Under the pieces are notes generated by a model. That model did not search any database, was not told the origin of the DNA, and worked only from the letters and a program-made list of their open reading frames with translations. From Aquabacterium fontiphilum (GTDB taxonomy: Bacteria; Pseudomonadota; Gammaproteobacteria; Burkholderiales; Burkholderiaceae_C), in contig NZ_JAAAPN010000003.1 of the NCBI RefSeq assembly GCF_009909205.1, positions 186,001-250,000 on the forward strand: DNA of 64,000 bases. The letters are read 5' to 3'. Positions within the stretch are counted from its first letter, which is position 1. Each line of letters opens with the position of its first letter. The position numbers were made by a program, and so were the translations under genes. Positions 53,950-64,000 of this stretch are shown here, piece after piece.

Positions 53950-55089
53950 TCACTTGAAGATGTTCTTGACCCGGTCGGTCCAGCTCTTCGTGTGGGGAGA
54001 GTGTTTTTCGCCGCCCTTGCGGAATGACTCATCCAGCTCTTTGAGCAGCTTGCGCTGGTGCTCGGTGAGCTTGACGGGGGTCTCCACGACGATGTGGCAA
54101 TACAGGTCGCCTGGGTAGCTGGAGCGCAGCCCCTTGATGCCCTTGCCACGAAGCCGGAAGGTTTTGCCGTGCTGGGTGCCCTCGGGAATGTCGATCTCGG
54201 CCTTGCCGCCCAGGGTCGGCACCTCGATGCTGCCGCCCAGCGCTGCTGTGGTGAGCGGCACCGGTACCGAGCAATGCAGATCGTCGCCGTCGCGCTCGAA
54301 GATATCGTGCGGCTTGATGCGGATCTCGATGTAAAGGTCGCCCGGCGGGCCGCCATTGGTGCCCGGCTCGCCATTGCCGGCTGAGCGGATGCGCATCCCT
54401 TCGTTGATGCCGGCCGGGATCTTGACCTCCAGCGTCTTGGTTTTCTTGACGCGACCCTGACCGTGACAGGTGGTGCATGGCTCGGGAATGATCTTGCCCG
54501 TGCCCTGGCAATGCGGGCAGGTCTGCTGAACGCTGAAGAAGCCCTGGCGCATGTGCACCGTGCCCGAGCCATTGCAGGTCGGGCAGGTCTTGGGCTGGGT
54601 GCCGGGTTTGGCGCCGCTGCCATGACAGGCCCCGCACTCTTCCCAGGCCGGGATGCGGATTTGCGTGTCCTTGCCGACGGCGGCCTCCTCGAGCGTGATC
54701 TCCATCGCGTACGACAGGTCGCTGCCGCGGTAGACCTGGGGGCCACCGCCGCCGCGACGGCCGCCACCCTGGCCGAACAGGTCGCCGAAAATGTCGCCGA
54801 ACGCGTCGGCAAAGCCGCCATAGCCTTCGGCGCCACCGCGGCCGCCGCCCACGTTCGGGTCGACCCCGGCATGGCCGAACTGGTCGTAAGCCGCGCGCTT
54901 CTTGGCGTCCGAGAGCATCTCGTAGGCCTCTTTGACCTCCTTGAACTTCTCTTCTGCCTCTTTGGCCTTGTCCCCCTGATTGCGGTCAGGGTGGTACTTC
55001 ATGGCCAGCTTGCGGTAGGCCTTCTTGATGTCGTCGTCCGAGGCGCCTTTGGCGATGCCAAGCACCTCGTAGTAATCGCGTTTTGCCAT
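53950..55089 (-). CDS. dnaJ: chaperone protein DnaJ
   Basis: DnaJ (Hsp40) delivers substrates to DnaK and stimulates its ATPase. The 379-residue protein has the J domain with HPD ([11 protein letters not shown] near residue 33), a Gly-rich stretch (about 75-115), four zinc-finger repeats of CxxCxGxG type ([32 protein letters not shown]), and the C-terminal substrate-binding domain. The ATG at 55089 is certain from the conserved start [11 protein letters not shown], but no Shine-Dalgarno is seen. A strong hairpin lies in the 103-base gap after dnaK. Confidence 0.98.
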   Translation of the reverse strand: MAKRDYYEVLGIAKGASDDDIKKAYRKLAMKYHPDRNQGDKAKEAEEKFKEVKEAYEMLSDAKKRAAYDQFGHAGVDPNVGGGRGGAEGYGGFADAFGDIFGDLFGQGGGRRGGGGPQVYRGSDLSYAMEITLEEAAVGKDTQIRIPAWEECGACHGSGAKPGTQPKTCPTCNGSGTVHMRQGFFSVQQTCPHCQGTGKIIPEPCTTCHGQGRVKKTKTLEVKIPAGINEGMRIRSAGNGEPGTNGGPPGDLYIEIRIKPHDIFERDGDDLHCSVPVPLTTAALGGSIEVPTLGGKAEIDIPEGTQHGKTFRLRGKGIKGLRSSYPGDLYCHIVVETPVKLTEHQRKLLKELDESFRKGGEKHSPHTKSWTDRVKNIFK

Positions 55090-55124
55090 GATGTGAGGTT
55101 TTCAGGGGCTGCTGAAAGCCAGAA

Positions 55125-55168
55125 GAGGCACAGGGTGTGAGGCAGGAGTCTCACACGGCCTGTGCCTC
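55125..55168 (-). other. strong hairpin between dnaK and dnaJ
   Basis: GAGGCACAGG (55125-55134) pairs with CCTGTGCCTC (55159-55168) in 10 perfect base pairs. Inside it GTGTGA (55135-55140) pairs with TCACAC (55151-55156), with a 2-base bulge between. No T-run follows on the minus strand, so it need not terminate. A second hairpin, TTTCAG/CTGAAA (55100-55105, 55112-55117), lies closer to the dnaJ start. Confidence 0.7.
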
Positions 55169-55192
55169 AGGGGGCGTTCACCGGTTCAGGCG

Positions 55193-57130
<1,938 letters not shown>

Positions 57131-57197
57131 GTTGGTGTGCTCCTAGGGAATCTGAATCTGTGTATCTGGAAGCGCTTGCGGCTTCCGCTTGTTGTCG

Positions 57198-57225
57198 ATA
57201 TGTGTCTGCCGGCAGGATTTTCAAG
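57198..57225 (-). promoter_or_regulatory. sigma-32 (RpoH) type promoter of dnaK
   Basis: On the minus strand CTTGAAA (57225-57219) is followed after exactly 13 bases by ACACATAT (57205-57198). This fits the heat-shock consensus CTTGAAA-N13/14-CCCCATnT well at -35 and fairly at -10. The start point would be near 57191, about 60 bases upstream of dnaK. Confidence 0.72.
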
Positions 57226-57257
57226 CCCCTGCTGGCGTCATGTGATCAATCAGGCGC

Positions 57258-57797
57258 TCATTTCGGCGCGGCCACCGTCACCAGCGCAGGGCGCAGCACG
57301 CGTTCGGCAATCAGGTAGCCCTTCTGCAGCACCCCCACGACGGTGTTGGCCTCCTGGTCGGCCGGCACCATGCTGATGGCCTGGTGGACGTTGGGATCGA
57401 ACTTCTCGCCGGCGGCCGGGTTGATCTCAAGCACCTTGTTGCGCTCGAGCGCCGAAATCAGCTGGCGCAGCGTGGCGTGCACACCTTCGAGCACCGTCTC
57501 GGCCGAAGCGTCGGGCTGGGCAGCGTGGGTGGCGATGGCGGCCTCCAGGCTGTCGCGCACGGGCAGCAGGCTTTCGGCAAACGACTCCACCGCGAACTTG
57601 CGCGCCTTGCTGATCTCTTCCTCGGCCCGGCGGCGGATGTTCTCGGCCTCCGCCTTGGCCCGCAGGTAGGCGTCCGACACTTCCGTGTGCTTGGCCTGAA
57701 GTTCGGCCAGCTGCTGCTCGACCGACGCGGCTGGTGCGGTAGCGGCTTCCGGCGCGCCGGCGCCCTGTTGCTCTGGGGTGGGAGAGGTGTCGCTCAT
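57258..57797 (-). CDS. grpE: nucleotide exchange factor GrpE
   Basis: GrpE releases ADP from DnaK and also senses temperature. The 179-residue protein has an Ala/Pro-rich start, a long coiled-coil helix (about residues 25-80: [20 protein letters not shown]), and a C-terminal beta-domain with [22 protein letters not shown] and [23 protein letters not shown]. The ATG at 57797 starts [11 protein letters not shown]. An upstream in-frame ATG at 57836 lies too close to the heat-shock promoter. dnaK follows. Confidence 0.97.
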   Translation of the reverse strand: MSDTSPTPEQQGAGAPEAATAPAASVEQQLAELQAKHTEVSDAYLRAKAEAENIRRRAEEEISKARKFAVESFAESLLPVRDSLEAAIATHAAQPDASAETVLEGVHATLRQLISALERNKVLEINPAAGEKFDPNVHQAISMVPADQEANTVVGVLQKGYLIAERVLRPALVTVAAPK

Positions 57798-57834
57798 CGT
57801 TGGTGTTCTGGGATGGTTTGCGAAAACCCTGGGC

Positions 57835-57862
57835 ATGTCAGGGCGCCCGGAAGGATTTCAAG
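57835..57862 (-). promoter_or_regulatory. sigma-32 (RpoH) type promoter of grpE
   Basis: On the minus strand CTTGAAA (57862-57856) is followed after 13 bases by CCTGACAT (57842-57835). The -35 and spacing are identical to those of the dnaK promoter. The start point would be about 30 bases upstream of the grpE ATG. Confidence 0.68.
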
Positions 57863-57904
57863 CCCCCGGTCCACGAAAAAAACAGGAGATTTGTAACAGA
57901 TGCC

Positions 57905-58336
57905 TCAATCGAGGCTGGCTGACCAGCGCTGCCAGTCGCCAAGGGTGCGGCGGTCTCGCTTGGTGGGGCGCCCGTGGGCAATGGATTCGGCCGGTTCGGC
58001 GGCCAGCTTGCGGGCCTCCTGGTGGGCGTCGCGTCGCGCCACGCTGTCAGCGGTTTCTTCATACAGCCGCTGGGCCTGCGGCGCGGGGCCCCGCACGGTG
58101 CTCAATGCCTGCACGATCACCGTTCGCACCAGCGCACCTTGGCGGATGTCCACCCGGTCGCCCGCCTTCAACTCGCGCGAGGCCTTGGCCACTTGCTCGT
58201 TCACCTGGATGCGGCCCTTGTCGATCTCGTCGGCCGCCAGGCCGCGCGTCTTGTAGAAGCGGGCCGCCCAAAGCCATTTGTCCAGGCGCAGGCGCTCCGT
58301 CTGGCCGGGGAGCGGGGGCAGGGTGTCGTCGGGCAT
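57905..58336 (-). CDS. hslR: S4-domain RNA-binding heat-shock protein Hsp15
   Basis: Hsp15 binds free 50S subunits that carry a stalled nascent chain and helps to recycle them. The 143-residue protein has an S4 domain (residues 16-75: RLDKWLWAARFYKTRGLAADEIDKGRIQVN) and a basic C-terminal tail with the family motif HGRPTKRDRRTLGDW. It is upstream of grpE on the same strand with a grpE promoter between them. Its own heat-shock promoter is not obvious. Confidence 0.92.
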   Translation of the reverse strand: MPDDTLPPLPGQTERLRLDKWLWAARFYKTRGLAADEIDKGRIQVNEQVAKASRELKAGDRVDIRQGALVRTVIVQALSTVRGPAPQAQRLYEETADSVARRDAHQEARKLAAEPAESIAHGRPTKRDRRTLGDWQRWSASLD

Positions 58337-58413
58337 GGCAGGGTCGGTCGCGGATTTTGTTGTCGCTCAGGAAACGGCGGGCGGTGCGGCTGCCCGTATT
58401 GTGCGGCGGCGCA

Positions 58414-60492
58414 TCAGCCCTGTTGGCGGTGCTGCCTTGCCAGAAAGCGCGCCGGATCGAGCGCATCACGCAAACTGGCCTCGACCGGACATGCACTGCC
58501 GGTGACCCAGTGGGCCAGCAGCTCGCCCGCCAGGGTCGACCAGGTGATGCCGCGTGAGCCCAGCCCCGACAACACGTACAGCCCGCCTCGGGCGTTCCGC
58601 TCGCGCGGGATGAGGCGAACCTGATCGCGGCGGGCTCGACTCGCAAGCCGGCTCAGCCGGTTGTCCGACCAGGGCAGGGCACCCACCAGGGGCAAGCGGT
58701 CTGGCGTCGTGGCGCGCCAGCCCACCCGACCGTGCAGGCCATGGGGCAGCAGATCATGCGCCAGGGGATCGCCCGCCCCATCTGATGACACGGCGCCCAG
58801 CCGCACTGCTTGCTGCAGGTTGTGGCGATGGTCCGCCTCGCGCACAGCCGGGTCGGCGTCATGGTGTTGGGTGGTGGCCCCGAACAGCAGGGTGTGCGCG
58901 TCCAAGCCGAGCGCGTAGCCGCTGCCGGCCACCGGCACGGCAGGCTGGCGCTGCCCGGGCAGCTGGCTGCCCCAACTCACCTGACCGCGCACGGGCAACA
59001 CGGGGGGGGCCGCGCAGGCGTGCGCTTCGGGCAGACCGACGATCAGGCCTGGCAGGGTGTGGGCGCAGGCCAGCACCACCGTGGGCGCCTGCGCCAGCGG
59101 CTGCCCGGCCATATCGCAGATCACCCACTCGCCCGCTTCGGTGCGCCTCAGGCTGGCAGCTTCTGCTTCTCCGCGCCATTGAAGGGCGGCGCCATCGCAG
59201 CCGGCGGATCTGGCCTGGTCCAGAAACCAGGCGGCCAGGCCGGCCGGGTGCACCCAGCCCGCCTGATGAAAGAACCAGCCCCCGCTGGGCACGGGGATGC
59301 CGGTGCGGGCGACGGCTTCGCCTTGATCCAGCCATTGAACATGGTCGGGTGGCAGGCCCAGGCGAGTCAGCAGGGCGCCCGCATCTGCGGCGTTCTGCCT
59401 CGCGTCCAGGCGCAACAGCCCCTGGCCGCTACCCGCCACACCATCGCGCACCGCTTGCTGGACCACTGTCCATGTGGCCAACGCGGCGGCGCGGTGCGCG
59501 CGGGCATGGATGCCGTCTTCGTTGTGTAGCACGCTGTGAAACAGCCCGCCAGGGTTGCCAGACGCTTCGCTGGCGGGGGCAACGTGGCGATCCAGCAGTG
59601 TGACCGCCCAGCCTTGCCGGCACAGCGCCCAGGCTGCGGCACAGCCGGCCAGCCCGGCCCCCACAATCACCGCGCGCCGCGCATCGGCGTGGGGTGCGGG
59701 CCACAGCCCGCCTGGCGCCGGCTCGGGTACATGCCGGGGACGGAACGCCGCGCGCACCATGTCGCGCTTGCCCGCAAAACCGGGCGCCCGCGCGACCACG
59801 AAGCCAGCCTGGGCCAAACCGTCGCGCACCGGGCGGGCGCTCGACCAGGTGGCCGCGGTGGCGCCCGGCGCGGCGAGCCGGTTCAAGCGCGCCAGCCTGT
59901 CAGGCTGCCACATCTCAGGGTTCTTGGCCGGCGCGAAGCCGTCGAGATAGAAGGCGTCCACCGCTGCCATCAGACCGGGCAGCAACTCAGCCACGTCGCC
60001 CAGCCCCAGCATCAGGATCACGGCCTGTCCCGGTCGACTGGGATCGGCGAAACGCCGCTGATGCCAGCCGGGGGTCAACACAGGCCAGGCGTCCGCCAGG
60101 CGCGCACCCAGTTCGGCCCGCCGGCCGGCATCCGGGTCGTCGGCCGGCAGGCCGGAGATGGCATGCACCTGCCGCAGGTCGGCCTGCGTCAATGGGTGCT
60201 TCTCAACGGAGATGAAGACGAGCTGGTCACAGCGTGCCGGGTCGTCCAGCCATGCGGCCCACGTCGCCAGAAAGTTGTTGCCCAGACCGAAACCGGTCTC
60301 CAGGACGGTGAAGCGCGGCTGGCCTTGCCAACGCGCCGGCAAGCCGTTGCCGCCCAGGAACACATGGCGAGCCTGTGGCCAGGCGCCGGCAGCCGCGTGG
60401 TAGACGTCGTCATACAACGGCGAGTAGGGTACGTCAGGCGCATGGCCGCTCGGGCTGGCCCCGAGCGTGGCGGTGGACAGCGGGCCGGTCAC
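58414..60492 (-). CDS. mnmC: bifunctional tRNA mnm5s2U biosynthesis protein MnmC
   Basis: MnmC completes mnm5s2U at the wobble position of some tRNAs. Its C-terminal FAD domain removes the carboxymethyl group and its N-terminal SAM domain then methylates. The 692-residue protein has the SAM motif ETGFGLGNNFLATW near residue 67 and YLDGFAPAKNPEMW near residue 180. The FAD motif AVIVGAGLAGCAAAWAL is near residue 270. A GTG at 60492, overlapping the bdhA stop as GTGA, gives the family-like start (M)TGPLSTATLG. Longer forms from 60522 or 60558 run into bdhA. Confidence 0.92.
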   Translation of the reverse strand: MTGPLSTATLGASPSGHAPDVPYSPLYDDVYHAAAGAWPQARHVFLGGNGLPARWQGQPRFTVLETGFGLGNNFLATWAAWLDDPARCDQLVFISVEKHPLTQADLRQVHAISGLPADDPDAGRRAELGARLADAWPVLTPGWHQRRFADPSRPGQAVILMLGLGDVAELLPGLMAAVDAFYLDGFAPAKNPEMWQPDRLARLNRLAAPGATAATWSSARPVRDGLAQAGFVVARAPGFAGKRDMVRAAFRPRHVPEPAPGGLWPAPHADARRAVIVGAGLAGCAAAWALCRQGWAVTLLDRHVAPASEASGNPGGLFHSVLHNEDGIHARAHRAAALATWTVVQQAVRDGVAGSGQGLLRLDARQNAADAGALLTRLGLPPDHVQWLDQGEAVARTGIPVPSGGWFFHQAGWVHPAGLAAWFLDQARSAGCDGAALQWRGEAEAASLRRTEAGEWVICDMAGQPLAQAPTVVLACAHTLPGLIVGLPEAHACAAPPVLPVRGQVSWGSQLPGQRQPAVPVAGSGYALGLDAHTLLFGATTQHHDADPAVREADHRHNLQQAVRLGAVSSDGAGDPLAHDLLPHGLHGRVGWRATTPDRLPLVGALPWSDNRLSRLASRARRDQVRLIPRERNARGGLYVLSGLGSRGITWSTLAGELLAHWVTGSACPVEASLRDALDPARFLARQHRQQG

Positions 60493-61271
60493 TGAGCCAG
60501 CCAGCCGCCATCCACGTTCCATGCTGCGCCGCGCACGTTGTCGGCCGCGGGCGAGCACAAGAACACCGCCAGTTCACCCAGTTGTGCCGGCGTCACGAAC
60601 TGCAGCGAGGGCTGCTTCTCGCCCAGCAGGCCTTTCTGCGCCTCGTCCAGCGAGACGCCTTCGCGCTCGGCCTTGGCGTCGATCTGCTTTTGCACCAGCG
60701 GCGTCAGCACCCAGCCGGGGCAGATGGCATTGACCGTCACGCCAGTGGTGGCCGTCTCGAGCGCCACGGCCTTGGTCAGGCCGACCAGCCCGTGTTTGGC
60801 CGCCACATAAGCCGATTTGCCGGCCGAAGCCACCAGCCCATGGGCCGAGGCCAGGTTGATGATGCGGCCCCAGTTGCGCGCGCGCATGCCAGGCATGGCC
60901 AGACGGGTGGTGTGGAAGGCTGAGCTCAGGTTGATGGCAATCACCGCGTCCCATTTCTCGACCGGGAACTGTTCCACCGGCGCCACATGCTGGATGCCGG
61001 CGTTGTTCACGAGGATGTCTACGCCGCCGAACTCGCGCTCGGCATAGGCAAACATCGCCTCGATCTCGGCCGGCTTGCTCATGTCCGCGCCGTGGTAGCC
61101 CGCACGCACGCCGTGGGCCTGGCCAGCTGCCAGGATGGCGGCCTGCGGCCCTTCGGCATCGCCAAAGCCGTTGAGAATGACATTGGCCCCCTGCGCGGCG
61201 AGCTTTTCGGCGATGCCCAGGCCGATCCCGCTGGTGGATCCGGTCACGAGCGCGGTTTTTCCTTTCAACAT
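60489..61271 (-). CDS. bdhA: 3-hydroxybutyrate dehydrogenase
   Basis: This NAD-dependent SDR enzyme oxidises (R)-3-hydroxybutyrate to acetoacetate, a step in using polyhydroxybutyrate. It is 260 residues: TGSTSGIGLGIA (cofactor), NNAGIQHVAPVEQFP, catalytic Ser in NLASAHGLVAS and YxxxK in SAYVAAKHG, then CPGWVLTPLVQKQID, which is typical of BdhA. GGAGG is 7 bases upstream of the ATG at 61271. It is coupled to mnmC by overlap (GTGA), an unusual pair functionally. No other PHB genes are in the window. Confidence 0.93.
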   Translation of the reverse strand: MLKGKTALVTGSTSGIGLGIAEKLAAQGANVILNGFGDAEGPQAAILAAGQAHGVRAGYHGADMSKPAEIEAMFAYAEREFGGVDILVNNAGIQHVAPVEQFPVEKWDAVIAINLSSAFHTTRLAMPGMRARNWGRIINLASAHGLVASAGKSAYVAAKHGLVGLTKAVALETATTGVTVNAICPGWVLTPLVQKQIDAKAEREGVSLDEAQKGLLGEKQPSLQFVTPAQLGELAVFLCSPAADNVRGAAWNVDGGWLAQ

Positions 61272-61337
61272 CCAGGGCCTCCAGTTGGCAATAAGCAAGA
61301 CAATGTGGGTGAGTCCATTATCTGTCTGCTCCGGGCC

Positions 61338-62306
61338 ATGACCAACCTGTCCAGCATCCCTTCCCAGTCCATGTCATCAGAAGCCGACGGCCTGACGCAG
61401 CCCCGCCTGCGTGAAGTCACCTGCCCGGGCGCCAGCCGCACCGATCCCGCCACGCACCGCATGGCTTATTGGTCGTGGGGTGACGAGCGCAATCCGCGCG
61501 TGCTGATCTGTGTACACGGCCTGAGCCGGCAGGGGCGCGATTTCGATCACCTGGCCCGCACCCTGGCTAGGCATTACCACGTGGTCTGCCCGGATGTGGT
61601 CGGGCGTGGCCACTCGGATTGGCTGGCTGACCCCAAGGGCTATCAGGTTTTCGGCTATGTCGGCGACATGGTCGCGCTGGTGCAGCGTCTGAAAGCCGAA
61701 CGGGGCCAGTCCGAACCGCTGGAAACTGACTGGGTCGGCACCTCGATGGGCGGTCTGATCGGTTTGGCGTTTTCCACTTTGCCGCCAGAGGTGTCGGGCG
61801 CTCGCATGCGACGCTTCGTGCTCAACGACGTGGGGCCACGCCTGCGCCACGAGGCCATCGTGCGCATTGGCGAATACCTCGGGCAGCCGATGCGGTTCGA
61901 TGACGAGGCGCAGGCCGCGGCCTACCTGCGCAGCATCTCGCTCGGCTTTGGCCCCCACAGCGATGAAGACTGGCTTGCGCTGTCGCGGCCGCTCCTGCGT
62001 CCCGCTGCCGAGGGCGGGGGGCTGATCCTGCATTACGACCCCGCCATCGCCGAGCCGTTCAAGACCATGAACGCCGACAGCGCCGCCAGCGGCGAAGCCA
62101 TGTTGTGGCAGGTGTACGACGCCTTGCGTTGCGAGGTGCTGCTGCTGCGCGGCGCCGATTCCGACCTGCTTGATCGCGACACGGCGGTGGCCATGAGCGA
62201 GCGTGGGCCACGCGCGCAATTGGTCGAGTTCGCCGGGGTGGGCCATGCTCCCACGCTGGTTGCCCCGGATCAGATCGACGTGGTCAGCCGCTTTTTGCTT
62301 GCATGA
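61338..62306 (+). CDS. alpha/beta hydrolase
   Basis: This 322-residue alpha/beta hydrolase-fold protein has an HG oxyanion segment (LICVHGLSRQGRDFDHLARTL), the acidic VVCPDVVGRGHSDWL, and nucleophile elbow GTSMGG near residue 136. A late Asp (RGADSDLL) and His (GVGHAP) complete a Ser-Asp-His triad. The substrate is unknown. The ATG at 61338 gives a 30-residue N-terminus, and the ATG at 61371 is an alternative. Its stop overlaps the relA ATG (ATGA), so the two are translationally coupled. Confidence 0.85.
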   Translation: MTNLSSIPSQSMSSEADGLTQPRLREVTCPGASRTDPATHRMAYWSWGDERNPRVLICVHGLSRQGRDFDHLARTLARHYHVVCPDVVGRGHSDWLADPKGYQVFGYVGDMVALVQRLKAERGQSEPLETDWVGTSMGGLIGLAFSTLPPEVSGARMRRFVLNDVGPRLRHEAIVRIGEYLGQPMRFDDEAQAAAYLRSISLGFGPHSDEDWLALSRPLLRPAAEGGGLILHYDPAIAEPFKTMNADSAASGEAMLWQVYDALRCEVLLLRGADSDLLDRDTAVAMSERGPRAQLVEFAGVGHAPTLVAPDQIDVVSRFLLA

Positions 62307-64000
62307 AAACGGGTTCGCTCCAGCCCGGCAAGGACGGGGGCGGCCACGCCGCCATCGTCGAGCTGACGGATACCTGGCGCACAGGGCAGTCCGATGAGGC
62401 TGCGCTCGACGAGGCGCGTGCGCTGTTGGCGCGCGCCCGTGCGTTCGCCGAGCCCCTGCTGACGGGGCAGCGCTTCGACACCGGCGAGCCCGCACTGGAA
62501 CATGCCGATGGCGTCAGTGCCATTCTGCAAGGCATCGGTGCCTCGCCTGCGCTGCGCGCGGCTGCCTACCTGGTCTACGCCAGCGAGTACCTTGCCCAGC
62601 CCGAGGAGGTGATCGAGCGCGCGTTTGGCGAAGCCTCGGCTCGCCTGGTGGCTCACACGCGCGCGCTGGTCCAGGTGCAGCGCAATGCCCGTGACGCCTG
62701 GCAGGACCAGGTCGACGGCCCCTTGCCGGCCGAGCAGGTCGAGCGCATCCGCAAGATGCTGCTGGCCTTCTCGCGCGACCTCCGCGTGGTGCTCATGCGG
62801 CTGGCCTCGCGGCTGCAGACCTTGCGGCATTTCGCGCAGTCGCGCCTGGCCTGCCCCAAGGCGCTGGCTCGCGAATCGCTGCAGGTCTTCGCACCGCTGG
62901 CCAACCGGCTGGGCATCTGGCAGATCAAGTGGGAACTGGAGGACCTGTCCTTCCGCTTCCTGATGCCCGACACCTACCGCAGCATCGCGCGCGCGCTCGA
63001 TGAAAAGCGGCTGGAGCGCGAGCAGCACATCGAGCAGATCCGCACCCAGGTGCAGCAGGCCCTCAACGAGGCGGGCATCGGGGCGCTGGTGCAGGGGCGC
63101 CCGAAACACCTCTACAGCATCTGGAAGAAGATGCAGGGCAAGAACCTGCCGATCGACAAGGTGTTCGACATCCGCGCGCTGCGGGTGATCGTGGCCGATG
63201 TGCCGGCCTGTTATGCCGCGCTCAGCCGAGTGCACGAACTCTGGCACGCCATGCCAGAGGAGTTCTCCGACTACATCGCCAAGCCCAAGGCCAATGGGTA
63301 TCAGTCGCTGCACACGGTGGTACGTGATGAACTGGGTCGCTCGATCGAAATCCAGATCCGCACCCAGGCCATGCACGAGCATGCCGAAAGTGGCGTGGCT
63401 GCCCACTGGGCGTACAAGGAGGCTGGCACCAAGGGCTATGCGGGCGTACAGGCAGCGGGCGACTTCGAAAGCCGTGTCGCCGAGGCGCGCAAGACGGTGC
63501 TGCGCCAGTTGCTGGCATGGGAGCGTGATCTCGCCGCGGCCGACGATGCGCACAACGGCGGTGTGGGCGGGCAGGGCGGCGAGCCACACCGTGGGCTGTT
63601 TGATGACCGCATCTATGTGTTCACCCCCGGGGGCGACATCATCGACCTGCCGGCCGACGCCACACCGGTCGACTTCGCTTACACGCTGCACACCAACCTG
63701 GGACACCGCTGTCGAGGCGCCCGCGTCGACGGGGCCATGGTGCCGCTGAACACGCCACTCAAGAGCGGTCAGACGGTCGAGATCGTCTCGGCCAAGGAAG
63801 GTGGCCCGTCGATGGACTGGCTCAACACCGAGTTGGGCTACCTGCGCAGCCAGCGCGCCCGCGCCAAGGTGCGCGCCTGGTTCAACGCCATGGCCCAGCA
63901 GGCCACCATCGCCCGTGGCCGCGAAGCGGTCGAAAAACTGCTGCAGCGCGAGGGCAAGACTGCCACCAAGCTCGATGACCTGGCGGCCAACCTCGGTTTT
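62303..64000 (+). CDS. relA: GTP pyrophosphokinase RelA (partial, runs off the right edge)
   Basis: RelA makes (p)ppGpp on stalled ribosomes in the stringent response. The first 566 codons are visible. The N-terminal HD domain is degenerate: the HD pair and the HDxxEDT motif of hydrolases are missing (AYLVYASEYLAQ in their place). This points to RelA rather than SpoT. The synthetase domain is intact (GRPKHLYSIWKKM, FDIRALRV, PKANGYQSLHTV, EIQIRTQAMHEHAE). The segment before the latter reads EEFSD where RelA has EFDD and bifunctional Rel has RFKD. The TGS domain starts near residue 437 (DRIYVFTPGG). It is coupled to the hydrolase gene. Confidence 0.92.
   Translation, partial: MKTGSLQPGKDGGGHAAIVELTDTWRTGQSDEAALDEARALLARARAFAEPLLTGQRFDTGEPALEHADGVSAILQGIGASPALRAAAYLVYASEYLAQPEEVIERAFGEASARLVAHTRALVQVQRNARDAWQDQVDGPLPAEQVERIRKMLLAFSRDLRVVLMRLASRLQTLRHFAQSRLACPKALARESLQVFAPLANRLGIWQIKWELEDLSFRFLMPDTYRSIARALDEKRLEREQHIEQIRTQVQQALNEAGIGALVQGRPKHLYSIWKKMQGKNLPIDKVFDIRALRVIVADVPACYAALSRVHELWHAMPEEFSDYIAKPKANGYQSLHTVVRDELGRSIEIQIRTQAMHEHAESGVAAHWAYKEAGTKGYAGVQAAGDFESRVAEARKTVLRQLLAWERDLAAADDAHNGGVGGQGGEPHRGLFDDRIYVFTPGGDIIDLPADATPVDFAYTLHTNLGHRCRGARVDGAMVPLNTPLKSGQTVEIVSAKEGGPSMDWLNTELGYLRSQRARAKVRAWFNAMAQQATIARGREAVEKLLQREGKTATKLDDLAANLGF

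Noticed and set aside
57168-57186. GGAAGC/GCTTCC hairpin in the dnaK leader as an RNA thermometer
   Set aside because: The stem does not involve the AGGAG ribosome site or the start codon, so it cannot mask them.

Overview
The window is a gene-dense, high-GC bacterial chromosome segment. It most likely comes from a betaproteobacterium of the order Burkholderiales. This rests on the protein sequences (MutS, PyrG, KdsA, Eno, Smc, LigA, DnaK), on gene order (pyrG-kdsA-eno-ftsB, dnaX-ybaB-recR, mltD/gloB/yafS/rnhA, smc-zipA-like-ligA, grpE-dnaK-dnaJ), and on the presence of LPS (kdsA) and polyhydroxybutyrate-related (bdhA) genes. The genus cannot be fixed by reading. I see no rRNA or tRNA gene, IS element, prophage or CRISPR array, and no gene-free stretch over 300 bases, so this looks like core chromosome.

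Layout. 1-5997: suhB and mutS, with mutS overlapping a proteasome-like Anbu protease gene, then a convergent AmpG-type transporter. 6026-13297: plsC, then a plus-strand run pyrG-kdsA-eno, a terminator, then ftsB-pnuC-NR kinase-truC, which joins cell division, nicotinamide riboside salvage and tRNA modification. 13289-17178: hslO with a gamma-carbonic anhydrase, yaaA, and rhlE. 17443-24023: dnaX-ybaB-recR, mltD-gloB and, divergently, yafS-rnhA. 24010-28369: GNAT, mobA-moaA (molybdenum cofactor), an NlpC/P60 peptidase, and ohr-ohrR (organic peroxide defence).

28416-39549: a long minus-strand series. It holds the lysine/diaminopimelate genes dapC, dapD and dapE with the pilus ATPase gene pilU between them, then prmB and a YheS-type ABC-F gene. 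Upstream lie two tandem diguanylate cyclases and queF with an orphan CbiM-like permease. 39741-47117: smc, a zipA-like gene, ligA and marC. 47141-53748: a DUF2237 protein, qmcA-nfeD, a large Orn/Lys/Arg decarboxylase, and a cytosolic kinase paired with a REC-TPR protein. 53950-58336: the heat-shock cluster dnaJ-dnaK-grpE and hsp15, with two sigma-32-type promoters. 58414-64000: mnmC and bdhA (minus), then an alpha/beta hydrolase gene overlapping relA, which runs off the right edge.

The most interesting signals lie at the nucleotide level. dnaX has a full set of elements expected for -1 programmed ribosomal frameshifting: an SD-like element, a C CCA AAA slippery heptamer, a downstream hairpin and a nearby -1-frame stop. 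This would give a short gamma-like clamp-loader subunit. The pyrG leader carries a terminator-like hairpin directly before the start codon. A strong hairpin lies between dnaK and dnaJ, and ohr has an iterated operator-like repeat. Where I could not find a clear Shine-Dalgarno sequence, start choices are marked as uncertain.
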